This document shows, in pieces, positions 34,242 to 43,039 of a DNA stretch of 64,000 bases. A program made the position numbers and the translations under genes. Each line of letters starts with the position of its first letter. Position 1 is the first letter of the stretch. The notes under the pieces are model-generated. The model ran no database searches and was not told the DNA's origin. It saw nothing but the letters and a program-made list of their open reading frames with translations. Origin of the DNA: Polynucleobacter sp. JS-Mosq-20-D10 (lineage in GTDB: Bacteria > Pseudomonadota > Gammaproteobacteria > Burkholderiales > Burkholderiaceae); contig NZ_CP061305.1 of the NCBI RefSeq assembly GCF_018687755.1, forward strand, positions 619,099 to 683,098. The letters are read 5' to 3'.

Positions 34242-34988
34242 ATGCCTGATAGCCCGAATTTTATGGATGATCACAATAAACGCGTAATTGAAACAGCCCT
34301 CTTGTGCGCGCAAGAACCACTCACAGTTGCTGATATGACGCGCTTATTTGTGGAAGATATTGCCGCTGGTGAAATTGATCATGCTCTTACCGAGCTTCAA
34401 AAAGCCTGGGAAGATAAAGGCATGGAGTTAGTGCACATTGCAACTGGCTGGCGTTTTCAGAGCCGCTTAGCAATGCGTGAATATCTTGATCGTTTGACCC
34501 CAGAAAAGCCGCCAAAGTATTCTCGTGCGGTGATTGAAACCTTGGCGATTATTGCCTACCGTCAGCCGGTGACACGTGGCGAGATCGAAGAGATTCGTGG
34601 TGTTGCAGTCAGTAGCAATGTGATGAAGCAGTTAGAGGATCGGGGTTGGGTTGAGGTGATTGGTCACAAAGAGACCATCGGTCGTCCCGGTTTGTATGCC
34701 ACAACTAAGCAATTTTTAGACGATCTCAGTCTGACTAATTTACAAAGCTTGCCAATGTTAGAGGATGCTGCGCCAATGGCTGCAGCTGCGCAATTAGGTC
34801 AGGCGGTCATGGAATTTGATCCTAGTGCTACTGTTGAGACAGTCATCGAGTTAGATGAAAACGGTCAACCCATCATTCAGTTAACAGATGATGAATCGGT
34901 AGACGACGAATCCATGAGCGAAGAGATAAGTGAAGCAGTAGAAGCAGTTACTCCAGAGTCTGAAGACAAATCAGACGAACCAAAATAA
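34242..34988 (+). CDS. scpB: Segregation and condensation protein ScpB
   Basis: A 248-residue protein with the two winged-helix domains of ScpB: about residues 10-85 (VIETALLCAQEPLT) and 90-170 (YSRAVIETLAIIAYRQPVTRG, then GRPGLYATT). An acidic, disordered tail follows. ScpB binds ScpA and the SMC complex in chromosome segregation; no scpA or smc lies in the window. The ATG at 34242 is preferred to one at 34182. A third at 34263 also remains possible. It is joined to rluB with 6 bases between them, a common pairing. Confidence 0.93.
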   Translation: MPDSPNFMDDHNKRVIETALLCAQEPLTVADMTRLFVEDIAAGEIDHALTELQKAWEDKGMELVHIATGWRFQSRLAMREYLDRLTPEKPPKYSRAVIETLAIIAYRQPVTRGEIEEIRGVAVSSNVMKQLEDRGWVEVIGHKETIGRPGLYATTKQFLDDLSLTNLQSLPMLEDAAPMAAAAQLGQAVMEFDPSATVETVIELDENGQPIIQLTDDESVDDESMSEEISEAVEAVTPESEDKSDEPK

Positions 34989-34994
34989 TTATTA

Positions 34995-36734
34995 ATGACA
35001 AGTCATAACGAAAACGATTCATCTCCGATTAAATCTACATCGGATAACTCCACTGGTTCTGAGTCTGCGCCCAATCATTCAGAGGGTGCAAAAGGCGAAG
35101 GGCGTGAGGGTGGTCCACGTCGTCCACGCCGTCAGGGTGCGGGCGCTGGTAAGCCGTTTAATAAGAAACGTCCATTTAACAAGGATCGTCCTCGTCGCGA
35201 GGGCGACCCTGGTGGTGCGCGCGATGGCGTTAACCACGCAGCTGCCAAGCTGGCACCAAATCCGGCAGAAAGCGAAGCCTTGTTTGCTTCAGTAGTCTCT
35301 GGAGAATTCGATGCCGCATTAGATGCGCCTGAGGCCATTGAAGTTAAAAACCCAGATGGTGTGAATGAGAATGAGATTTCTCATCAAACTGGTGCAGAGC
35401 GTCGCGCACAACGTGTCCGTCATGACGATGATGCCGATACACCTAGCGATGATGAGATGAGTAGCTTGCAATTTGCCAACATCGATGACTTGCCGCTCAG
35501 CTTGCGTGATGAAGTTTGGTCAGACTTGGATGGCTTGGACGACGAAGCTGACGACGAAGATACTGTCAAGTTGCACAAGGTATTAGCTGATGTCGGCATG
35601 GGTTCACGTCGCGATATGGAAGACTTGATTATTCAAGGACGTGTGTCCGTGAATGGCTTGCCAGCCCATATTGGCCAGCGTATCGGGCCGACCGATCAGG
35701 TGCGTATTAACGGCAAGCCTGTGCATCGCAAGATTCAGACCAAGCCGCCACGCGTGATCATGTATCACAAGCCTTCTGGTGAAATCGTCAGTCAATCTGA
35801 TCCAGAAGGTCGTCCAACTGTATTTGATCGTTTGCCAAAGCCACGTCAAGGACGTTGGATTGCAGTGGGGCGTTTGGACTTTAATACTGAAGGCCTCTTG
35901 CTATTTACAACTTCAGGTGAGCTGGCAAATCGCTTGATGCATCCTCGTTACGGCGTTGAGCGCGAGTACGCTGTCCGTATTTTGGGTGATTTGAGTCAAG
36001 AAAATATGGCTCAATTAAAGAGTGGTATTACCTTAGATGATGGCCAAGCCAAATTCTTACGACTTTCTATGGGTGGCGGAGAAGGTGCAAACCGTTGGTA
36101 CCACGTTGCTTTGACTGAAGGCCGTAACCGTGAGGTACGCCGCATGTTTGAGGCAGTTGGGCATGTCGTCTCTCGCTTGATTCGTACTCGTTACGGCATT
36201 TTCTTATTACCTCCACGTTTGAGGCGCGGTAAGTGGGAAGAGATTGAGGCTGGCGGTATCTATAACTTAATGAAGTTTGCAGGCTTAAAAATGCCTCAAC
36301 CCCAAGATAAGGGTCGTGGCCCCAGTTCTGGATCTCATGGAAGAGACCGTAATCCCGCCTCCAGTGGGGATTTTCAGCCAGACCCAATGCAAACCTCGGT
36401 TTCTTATTGGGGTTCACGGGATGCTTTAACCCAGGCCAGTGGTCATGGTTCTCTCACCCATCAAGGTCGGGGTGGTAAACCTGGCGGTGGTGGTTCTGGC
36501 GAGGGGCGCGGTCCTTTCCGGGGTCGTACTCAGGGCGGACGTCCAGGTGCAGGTGGTCAAGGTGGTCAGAGCCAGAACCGTAATAAAGGCAAAAAAGTCC
36601 ATCATGGACAGTCTGCTTTTGTAACGGCAAGCCCTCAAACTCCAGGAAATGGCCCTAAACGAGGGGCACCTAAAGGGCGCAAACCCTTCAATAAAGGCCC
36701 TAGAAAACCGCGAAATCCAAGCGAAAGCTTCTGA
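34995..36734 (+). CDS. rluB: 23S rRNA pseudouridine synthase RluB
   Basis: A 579-residue protein, about twice the length of E. coli RluB. The S4 RNA-binding domain is at about 192-240 (KLHKVLADVGMGSRRDME), and the synthase domain follows with catalytic Asp295 in VGRLDFNTEGL. The RluB family modifies U2605 of 23S rRNA. The extra length is an N-terminal disordered arm with alternating basic and acidic stretches (1-190) and a Gly/Arg/Lys-rich C-terminal tail (about 430-579) that looks like an unstructured RNA-binding extension. Confidence 0.93.
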   Translation: MTSHNENDSSPIKSTSDNSTGSESAPNHSEGAKGEGREGGPRRPRRQGAGAGKPFNKKRPFNKDRPRREGDPGGARDGVNHAAAKLAPNPAESEALFASVVSGEFDAALDAPEAIEVKNPDGVNENEISHQTGAERRAQRVRHDDDADTPSDDEMSSLQFANIDDLPLSLRDEVWSDLDGLDDEADDEDTVKLHKVLADVGMGSRRDMEDLIIQGRVSVNGLPAHIGQRIGPTDQVRINGKPVHRKIQTKPPRVIMYHKPSGEIVSQSDPEGRPTVFDRLPKPRQGRWIAVGRLDFNTEGLLLFTTSGELANRLMHPRYGVEREYAVRILGDLSQENMAQLKSGITLDDGQAKFLRLSMGGGEGANRWYHVALTEGRNREVRRMFEAVGHVVSRLIRTRYGIFLLPPRLRRGKWEEIEAGGIYNLMKFAGLKMPQPQDKGRGPSSGSHGRDRNPASSGDFQPDPMQTSVSYWGSRDALTQASGHGSLTHQGRGGKPGGGGSGEGRGPFRGRTQGGRPGAGGQGGQSQNRNKGKKVHHGQSAFVTASPQTPGNGPKRGAPKGRKPFNKGPRKPRNPSESF

Positions 36735-36761
36735 TTTTCATGAGTTTTCCTCTAAATCGGC

Positions 36762-36883
36762 TATAATTTTGGACTTACAGCAGTTTGCTGCTGTTTTAAG
36801 TTGTTACCGACTGATGTTGCGATCAACGTAAGTCGGCCTGTTCTGAATTTCGAGAATATGGGCTTTGAAGCCCATTTTTTTTT
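36762..36883 (+). promoter_or_regulatory. Promoter -10 and structured attenuator-like leader of rimP-nusA-infB
   Basis: TATAAT at 36762-36767 is followed by three hairpins before rimP. The first is ACAGCAG/CTGCTGT (36777-36794) with a short T-run. The second is CCGACT/AGTCGG (36807-36836) with an inner GTTG/CAAC stem. The third is an intrinsic terminator, ATGGGCT/AGCCCAT (36858-36875), with nine T residues. The last may end the scpB-rluB message and/or attenuate the nusA operon. A -35 box is not clear. Confidence 0.65.
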
Positions 36884-36907
36884 GCCGTTTTGGATTGAAG
36901 GGTATTC

Positions 36908-37399
36908 GTGAAGGATCAGCGGATTATTTCTGCAGAGGTAGAAAACCTAGGGTACACGCTAGTTGATATCGAGCGTGAAGCCGGAGGTTTGCTGCGTGTC
37001 ACGATCGAAAACCCGGATTATGAGCGTTTGATTAATGTCCAGGATTGCGAAAAGGTAAGTCATCAACTGAGCTACACATTGCCAGTGGAAAACATTCCCT
37101 TTGAGCGTCTAGAGATTTCTTCTCCTGGTCTAGATCGCCCTGTTAAATCAGCGGCTGATTACGAGCGCTTTTCCGGAATGGAAGTGGATTTGAAATTGCG
37201 AGTTGCCGCTGGCGATCGCAAGAAGTTTCGTGGTGTGTTGCAAGGATTGCTGAGTGGTGAGTTGGATTCACCCGATGCGAAATTTGGTTTGTTGTTTGAA
37301 GGCGCTGATGGCGCTGAGTCTCAATTGGAGTTTTCTTTAGCCGAGGTCGATAAGACTCGGTTGGTCCCTGTTATTGATTTCAAAGGAAGAAAGTCATGA
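36908..37399 (+). CDS. rimP: Ribosome maturation factor RimP
   Basis: A 163-residue protein needed for 30S subunit maturation. The N-terminal RimP domain has VENLGYTLVDIERE, and the motif ERLEISSPGLDRPVK is conserved. The C-terminal SH3-like domain is about residues 90-160. The start is a GTG at 36908 with a good GAAGGG ribosome site 6 bases upstream. It overlaps nusA by four bases. Confidence 0.95.
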   Translation: MKDQRIISAEVENLGYTLVDIEREAGGLLRVTIENPDYERLINVQDCEKVSHQLSYTLPVENIPFERLEISSPGLDRPVKSAADYERFSGMEVDLKLRVAAGDRKKFRGVLQGLLSGELDSPDAKFGLLFEGADGAESQLEFSLAEVDKTRLVPVIDFKGRKS

Positions 37400-38877
37400 G
37401 CCGAGAAGTTCTCATGTTGGCAGACGCCTTAGCGCGTGAAAAGAACGTAGATCAAGCGATTGTGTTTGAGGCGCTAGAAATGGCGTTGGCATCAGCTACT
37501 AAGAAACGTTATCCGACAGAAGATGTGGATATCCGTGTATCGATTGATCGCGAGTCTGGTGAATACGAAACCTTCCGTCGCTGGTTGGTTGTTCCTGATG
37601 AAGCAGGTCTCCAAGAGCCTGATAAAGAAATTCTGCATTTCGAAGCCCTCGAACAATTTCCTGATATGGAAGTTGGCGAATACATTGAAGAGCAAATCGA
37701 ATCTTTAGCCTTTGGCCGTATTGGCGCACAAGCTGCCAAGCAAGTGATCTTGCAACGTATTCGTGATGCTGAGCGTGAGCAGATTCTGAACGACTACCTT
37801 GAGCGTGGCGAAAAAGTCATGACCGGTACCGTGAAGCGTGCTGACAAAAATGGTTTGATTATTGAGTCTGGTCGCGTTGAAGCCCTGCTGCGTCGCGATC
37901 AAATGATTCCTAAAGAGAACCTCCGTTCTGGTGATCGTGTTCGTGCTTACATCTTGAAAGTAGATCGTGAAGCCCGTGGTCCACAGATTGAGCTCTCACG
38001 TACTTGCCCAGATTTCTTGATCAAGTTATTCGAGAACGAAGTTCCAGAAATGGAGCAAGGTTTATTAGAGATTAAGGGTGCAGCACGCGATCCTGGTATC
38101 CGCGCAAAAATTGCTGTGATTACTTACGACAAGCGTATCGATCCAATTGGCACTTGCGTTGGCGTTCGTGGCACACGCGTTACTGCAGTTCGTAATGAAG
38201 TGGCTGGCGAGGCGGTAGATATTGTGTTGTGGTCTGAAGACCCAGCGCAGTTTGTGATTGGTGCCTTAGCTCCAGCACAAGTCTCTTCGATCGTAGTTGA
38301 CGAAGAGCGTCACGCTATGGATGTGGTGGTTGATGAAGAGAACTTGGCAATTGCGATTGGCCGCAGTGGACAGAACGTCCGCCTGGCTAGCGAACTGACT
38401 GGTTGGCAGATCAACATCATGACTCCAGAAGAGTCTGCTGAGAAAACTGAAAAAGAAGCTGCTTCTGTACGTCAATTGTTCATGGATAAATTGGACGTTG
38501 ACCAAGAAGTTGCTGATATTTTGATCGAAGAAGGTTTCAACACATTAGAAGAGGTTGCTTACGTACCCCTTTCTGAAATGTTGGAAATTGACTCTTTTGA
38601 CGAAGACACCGTAAACGAATTGCGTACTCGTGCGCGTGACTCTCTCTTGACCATGGAATTGGCTAAGGAAGAGCGCGTTGGCGAAGTCTCACAAGATTTA
38701 CGTTCCCTTGAGGGAATGACCACTGAACTGGTTGCCAAGCTTGCTGACAATCAAGTTCATACCCGTGACGACTTAGCTGAACTGGCTGTTGATGAGCTAG
38801 TTGAGGCGACACAAATTGACGAAGAAACCGCGAAAACGCTCATCATGAAAGCGCGCGAACATTGGTTTACTTCATGA
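37396..38877 (+). CDS. nusA: Transcription termination/antitermination protein NusA
   Basis: A 493-residue protein with all NusA parts: the N-terminal RNA polymerase-binding domain (1-125), S1 domain (about 135-200, GTVKRADKNGLIIESG), KH domains (about 225-345, RVRGTRV-like GVRGTRVTAV and IGRSGQNVRLASELTGW), and two C-terminal acidic repeats (about 365-493). It controls pausing, termination and rRNA antitermination. Its start overlaps rimP, and infB follows 13 bases later. In E. coli NusA represses its own operon. Confidence 0.97.
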   Translation: MSREVLMLADALAREKNVDQAIVFEALEMALASATKKRYPTEDVDIRVSIDRESGEYETFRRWLVVPDEAGLQEPDKEILHFEALEQFPDMEVGEYIEEQIESLAFGRIGAQAAKQVILQRIRDAEREQILNDYLERGEKVMTGTVKRADKNGLIIESGRVEALLRRDQMIPKENLRSGDRVRAYILKVDREARGPQIELSRTCPDFLIKLFENEVPEMEQGLLEIKGAARDPGIRAKIAVITYDKRIDPIGTCVGVRGTRVTAVRNEVAGEAVDIVLWSEDPAQFVIGALAPAQVSSIVVDEERHAMDVVVDEENLAIAIGRSGQNVRLASELTGWQINIMTPEESAEKTEKEAASVRQLFMDKLDVDQEVADILIEEGFNTLEEVAYVPLSEMLEIDSFDEDTVNELRTRARDSLLTMELAKEERVGEVSQDLRSLEGMTTELVAKLADNQVHTRDDLAELAVDELVEATQIDEETAKTLIMKAREHWFTS

Positions 38878-38890
38878 GAGGAAGTAGTAC

Positions 38891-41668
38891 ATGGCAACAA
38901 CAGTAAAAGTACTCGCTAAAGAATTAAAACGTACCGCGCCAGACCTTCTAGAGCAATTGAAGGCGGCCGGTGTTGAAAAAGGTTCTGAGGACGACAGCAT
39001 TACCGAAAAGGACAAGACTGTCCTGCTTGAGCATTTGCAAAAAGAGCATGGCAGTGCAGATACGGGTAGTCGTAAAAAGATTACCTTAATCAAGCGCGAA
39101 AACTCTGAGATTCGTCAGGCAGATTCTGCTGGGCGTACTCGCACTGTTCAGGTTGAGGTTCGTAAAAAGCGCGTGCTCGTTAAAGCAGGAGATAAAGCTC
39201 CTGAAGAGGCTCCTGCTCCAGCAGCCAAGAAAGCTGTTTCTGCAGCATCCGCTAAACCCATCTTATCCGCTGAAGAGTTAGAAAAACGCGCTGCTGAAGC
39301 TACGCGTCAAGCTGAGTTATTGGCTCGTCAAGAAGCTGAAATGAAAGCAGCAGAAGATGCTCGCCAAAAAGAGGCTGATGCTGCAGCGGCTGCAAGTGCA
39401 GCTGAGCCAGCGACTGAGAAATCCGCCAAGGCAGACGGAGATGCTGCAGCAGCTAAAGCTGCTGAAAAGAAAGCGAAGGCTGACAAGGCTGCTAAAGATA
39501 TTGCTGATGCTAATAAAGTGCAATTGGCGGATATCACTAAACGCCGTGCCGCTGCTGAGGCTGAAGCTTTAGCAATTCGCGACATGATGAGTACACCTGC
39601 GCGTGTTCTTAAGGCGCCAAGTGAAATTGCTGCTGAAGAAGCTAAAAAAGGTACTCTACATAAGCCTGCCAAGGTTGAGGGTGCTGAGGATAAGAAAAAA
39701 GCAGTTGCTAAAGTTGGCGGTAAGACGATTAAATCTGCAGAGACTTCATCTACTTGGCAAGAAGAAGGCGCTAAAAAACCAGGTGGTCTCAAGACTCGTG
39801 GTGATAGCTCAGGTGGTGTAGGTGGTTGGCGTTCAGGCGGCGGCAGAAGAAAGCAACGTCAAATTGCTGAAGCCAATGTCGACACCAATTTCCAAGTGCC
39901 TACTGAAGCTATTGTGCGCGATGTCAATGTCCCAGAAACCATCACCGTTGCTGAGTTAGCTCACGCTATGGCTGTGAAGAGTGCAGAAGTGATTAAGCTC
40001 TTGATGGGTATGGGTCAGATGGTCACCATTAACCAGATCTTGGATCAAGATACGGCAATGATCATCGTCGAGGAAATGGGCCACACAGCGCATGCTGCTA
40101 AGTTAGATGACCCCGATTTAGATTTGGGTACAGCTGGTCACGATGCAGAGTTATTGCCGCGTCCACCCGTAGTTACGGTGATGGGTCACGTTGACCACGG
40201 TAAAACATCTTTACTTGATAAGATTCGCGCAGCTAAGGTTGCAACTGGCGAAGCTGGTGGTATTACTCAGCACATCGGCGCGTATCACGTTGAAACTCCC
40301 CGCGGCATGATTACCTTCCTTGATACTCCGGGTCACGAAGCCTTTACGGCAATGCGTGCTCGCGGTGCCAAGGCAACGGATATCGTGATCTTGGTGGTTG
40401 CAGCGGATGATGGCGTGATGCCACAAACCAGAGAAGCGATTCACCATGCTCAAGCAGCGGGTGTTCCAATCGTTGTAGCAATCAATAAGATTGATAAACC
40501 TGAGGCCAATTTAGAGCGTGTCAAAACGGAATTGGTAGCTGAGCAAGTAGTGCCTGAGGAATACGGTGGCGATGTGCCATTTATTGGTGTTTCTGCCAAA
40601 ACAGGTGATGGTATCGATGCATTGCTCGAGAACGTGCTCTTGCAAGCAGAAGTGTTAGAGCTTAAAGCAGCTAAAGAAGCTCCGGCACAAGGCTTAGTGA
40701 TTGAGGCACGTTTGGATAAAGGGCGTGGCCCGGTTGCAACTGTTCTCGTTCAGTCTGGAACGCTCAAGCGTGGCGATATGTTGTTAGCTGGTTCAACCTA
40801 CGGTCGTGTTCGCGCGATGTTGGATGAGAACGGTAAGCCATGTAATGAAGCTGGCCCATCTATCCCTGTAGAGATCCAAGGTTTATCTGAGGTTCCTGCA
40901 GCTGGTGAATCTGTACAAGTGGTTCCTGACGAGCGTAAAGCACGCGAGATTGCACTGTTCCGTCAAGGCAAGTTCCGTGATGTGAAGCTAGCGAAACAGC
41001 AAGCCTTCAAACTCGAAACCATGATGGAAAACATGGAAGAGGGTGCAATTGAAGCGAAGTTGTTGCCGCTGATTATTAAAGCAGACGTACAAGGTTCTCA
41101 AGAGGCATTGTCACAGTCATTGCAAAAGCTCTCTACTGCGGAGGTGAAGGTTCAAATCGTTCACGCAGCAGTCGGTGGCATTACTGAGACTGACGTGAAC
41201 TTGGCAGTTGCTTCTAAGGCAGTGATCATTGGCTTTAACTCTCGTGCAGATGGTGCGGCGCGTAAGTTGGCTGAAAATAATGGTGTGGATATTCGTTATC
41301 ACAACATTATTTATGACGCAGTTGATGAAGTGAAGGCAGCCTTAAGCGGCATGTTGACACCAGATAAGAAAGAAGAAATCACCGGTATGGTGGAGATTCG
41401 TCAAGTCTTCTTGGTATCTAAAGTTGGCGCGATTGCTGGTTGCTTAGTGCTCGATGGTGTGATTAAGCGTAACTCTAGTGTTCGCCTCTTGCGTGACAAT
41501 GTGGTGGTCTGGAGTGGTGAGCTAGATTCTCTCAAGCGCTTTAAGGATGATGCAAAAGAAGTTCGTGCCGGTGTTGAGTGTGGCTTGTCATTAAAAGGCT
41601 ACAACGACATCAAAGAGGGCGATCAACTAGAAGCATTTGAAGTGACTGAAGTTGCTAGAACACTTTAA
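38891..41668 (+). CDS. infB: Translation initiation factor IF-2
   Basis: A 925-residue GTPase that brings initiator tRNA to the ribosome. An IF2 N-terminal domain (about 1-55) is followed by a long Ala/Lys/Glu-rich low-complexity stretch (about 95-300) and a Gly-rich turn. A second IF2-N-like unit follows, then the G domain with G1 GHVDHGKT (432-439), DTPGHE and NKID. Domains II-IV end at the C-terminus. The low-complexity region is typical of betaproteobacterial IF-2. The ribosome site GAGAGGAAG precedes the ATG. Confidence 0.97.
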   Translation: MATTVKVLAKELKRTAPDLLEQLKAAGVEKGSEDDSITEKDKTVLLEHLQKEHGSADTGSRKKITLIKRENSEIRQADSAGRTRTVQVEVRKKRVLVKAGDKAPEEAPAPAAKKAVSAASAKPILSAEELEKRAAEATRQAELLARQEAEMKAAEDARQKEADAAAAASAAEPATEKSAKADGDAAAAKAAEKKAKADKAAKDIADANKVQLADITKRRAAAEAEALAIRDMMSTPARVLKAPSEIAAEEAKKGTLHKPAKVEGAEDKKKAVAKVGGKTIKSAETSSTWQEEGAKKPGGLKTRGDSSGGVGGWRSGGGRRKQRQIAEANVDTNFQVPTEAIVRDVNVPETITVAELAHAMAVKSAEVIKLLMGMGQMVTINQILDQDTAMIIVEEMGHTAHAAKLDDPDLDLGTAGHDAELLPRPPVVTVMGHVDHGKTSLLDKIRAAKVATGEAGGITQHIGAYHVETPRGMITFLDTPGHEAFTAMRARGAKATDIVILVVAADDGVMPQTREAIHHAQAAGVPIVVAINKIDKPEANLERVKTELVAEQVVPEEYGGDVPFIGVSAKTGDGIDALLENVLLQAEVLELKAAKEAPAQGLVIEARLDKGRGPVATVLVQSGTLKRGDMLLAGSTYGRVRAMLDENGKPCNEAGPSIPVEIQGLSEVPAAGESVQVVPDERKAREIALFRQGKFRDVKLAKQQAFKLETMMENMEEGAIEAKLLPLIIKADVQGSQEALSQSLQKLSTAEVKVQIVHAAVGGITETDVNLAVASKAVIIGFNSRADGAARKLAENNGVDIRYHNIIYDAVDEVKAALSGMLTPDKKEEITGMVEIRQVFLVSKVGAIAGCLVLDGVIKRNSSVRLLRDNVVVWSGELDSLKRFKDDAKEVRAGVECGLSLKGYNDIKEGDQLEAFEVTEVARTL

Positions 41669-41682
41669 GAGCTACCCAGTTA

Positions 41683-42051
41683 ATGCATAAATCTAGCCCT
41701 CATCGTAACCAGCGTCTCGCCGATCAAATTCAGCGAGACCTGGCCGAGCTGATTCCTCGTGAATTGCGTAGCCCGAGCCTAGGTTTGATTACTTTACAAA
41801 GTATTGAACTTACGCCAGATTTGGCGCATGCAAAAGTCTTCTTCACTGTTTTGGGCGCTGAGCCTGAAGTAGCATTGAAGGCGTTACAGGATAAAGCGGG
41901 CTACTTACACTCTTTATTGTTTAAGCGTTTGCATATTCATACTGTGCCAACCCTGCATTTCCACTACGACAGTTCTGTTGAGCATGGCATCGAAATGTCT
42001 CGCTTAATTGATCAAGCGGTGGATAGTGATCGCAAAGACGAGAACGCGTAA
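41683..42051 (+). CDS. rbfA: 30S ribosome-binding factor RbfA
   Basis: A 122-residue KH-like protein for late 16S rRNA maturation and cold adaptation. Typical segments are RNQRLADQIQRDLAELI at the N-terminus, then PDLAHAKVFFTVLG and a C-terminal HFHYDSSVEHG. Its length and place between infB and truB are as in most Proteobacteria. Confidence 0.95.
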   Translation: MHKSSPHRNQRLADQIQRDLAELIPRELRSPSLGLITLQSIELTPDLAHAKVFFTVLGAEPEVALKALQDKAGYLHSLLFKRLHIHTVPTLHFHYDSSVEHGIEMSRLIDQAVDSDRKDENA

Positions 42052-42057
42052 ATAGCT

Positions 42058-42969
42058 ATGTCTGTACGTATCGATGGCGTTGTCTTGCTTGATAAACCTG
42101 CTGGCATGAGCTCGCAAGGAGCCGTTACTGCTGTGAAGCGTGCATTCAATGCGGAAAAAGCTGGGCACACGGGCACCTTGGATCCAATGGCTACAGGCTT
42201 ACTCCCCATTTGTTTGGGTGAAGCAACAAAGTACTCTCAGGATTTATTGGAAGCGGATAAGACTTACATCGCTCAAGTGAAATTTGGTCAGCGCACTGAT
42301 ACTGGCGATGCTGAAGGCCTCATCATTGAAGAGTTGCCGCTCCCAGTATTTGCTGATGAAGTTGCCTTGAAGTTAGCGCTAGAGTCATTATTGCCCGCAT
42401 TTACTGGTCTCATTAGTCAGGTTCCGCCAATGTATTCAGCACTCAAGCGCGATGGCAAGCCTTTATATGAATATGCTCGTGCTGGTGTTGAGTTGGAGCG
42501 TGCCCCACGAAATATTACGATTCACGCCATTCGCTGGACCAATATCAATTGGCCTGAAGCCACTTTAGAAGTGAGCTGTAGCAAAGGTACTTACATTCGT
42601 GTCTTAGCAGAAGATATTGGCAAAGCTTTGGGTTGTGGTGCGCATTTGGTTGGCTTGCGCCGTACTGAAGTAGGTCACCTCACTTTAGAACAGTCTTTCA
42701 CAATCGAATCGATTCAGAAGGGCTTGCAAGAAAGCTCATGCTACATCTTGCCAGTCGATGCGCTATTACAAACCTTGCCACATCTAACAGTAGATGAGCA
42801 GCAAGCAAAACGTTTAGAGATGGGGCAGCGAGTCCCGCTCAATTTAACCTCGATAGAAGCGCTAGTGCGTATCTATCGCGCAACTGCTGCTCCACATAAC
42901 TTTATCGGCACTGGAGATTGGCGCTCTGGGGTGTTGCATCCCAAGCGTTTGATTTCTTCGGCGCATTAA
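42058..42969 (+). CDS. truB: tRNA pseudouridine(55) synthase TruB
   Basis: A 303-residue enzyme that makes pseudouridine 55 in the tRNA T-loop. The catalytic Asp42 is in GHTGTLDPMATGLLP (37-51), with GVVLLDKPAGMSS at the N-terminus and the CSKGTYIRVLAEDIG motif later. It begins 6 bases after rbfA and ends the nusA-infB operon. Confidence 0.96.
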   Translation: MSVRIDGVVLLDKPAGMSSQGAVTAVKRAFNAEKAGHTGTLDPMATGLLPICLGEATKYSQDLLEADKTYIAQVKFGQRTDTGDAEGLIIEELPLPVFADEVALKLALESLLPAFTGLISQVPPMYSALKRDGKPLYEYARAGVELERAPRNITIHAIRWTNINWPEATLEVSCSKGTYIRVLAEDIGKALGCGAHLVGLRRTEVGHLTLEQSFTIESIQKGLQESSCYILPVDALLQTLPHLTVDEQQAKRLEMGQRVPLNLTSIEALVRIYRATAAPHNFIGTGDWRSGVLHPKRLISSAH

Positions 42970-42974
42970 CATTT

Positions 42975-43003
42975 TTGACTTATTAATTGATTAACCTTAA
43001 CTA
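42975..43003 (+). promoter_or_regulatory. Candidate promoter for typA
   Basis: TTGACT (42975-42980) and TAACTA (42998-43003) are 17 bases apart. The -35 box is near consensus, while the -10 is weak. It lies in the 70-base gap between truB and typA. Confidence 0.5.
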
Positions 43004-43039
43004 ACCCGAATTTCATATTCTTAACTTTAGAAGCTTCAC

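Noticed and set aside
39328..39792. 154-codon frame antisense to infB
   Set aside because: It is a mirror of the Ala/Lys-rich low-complexity part of IF-2, and its Ala/Ser-rich residues are an effect of that composition.
39160..39800. Possible repeat array inside infB
   Set aside because: The repetition is codon-level Ala/Lys/Glu low complexity normal for the IF-2 linker, with no regular period or spacers.
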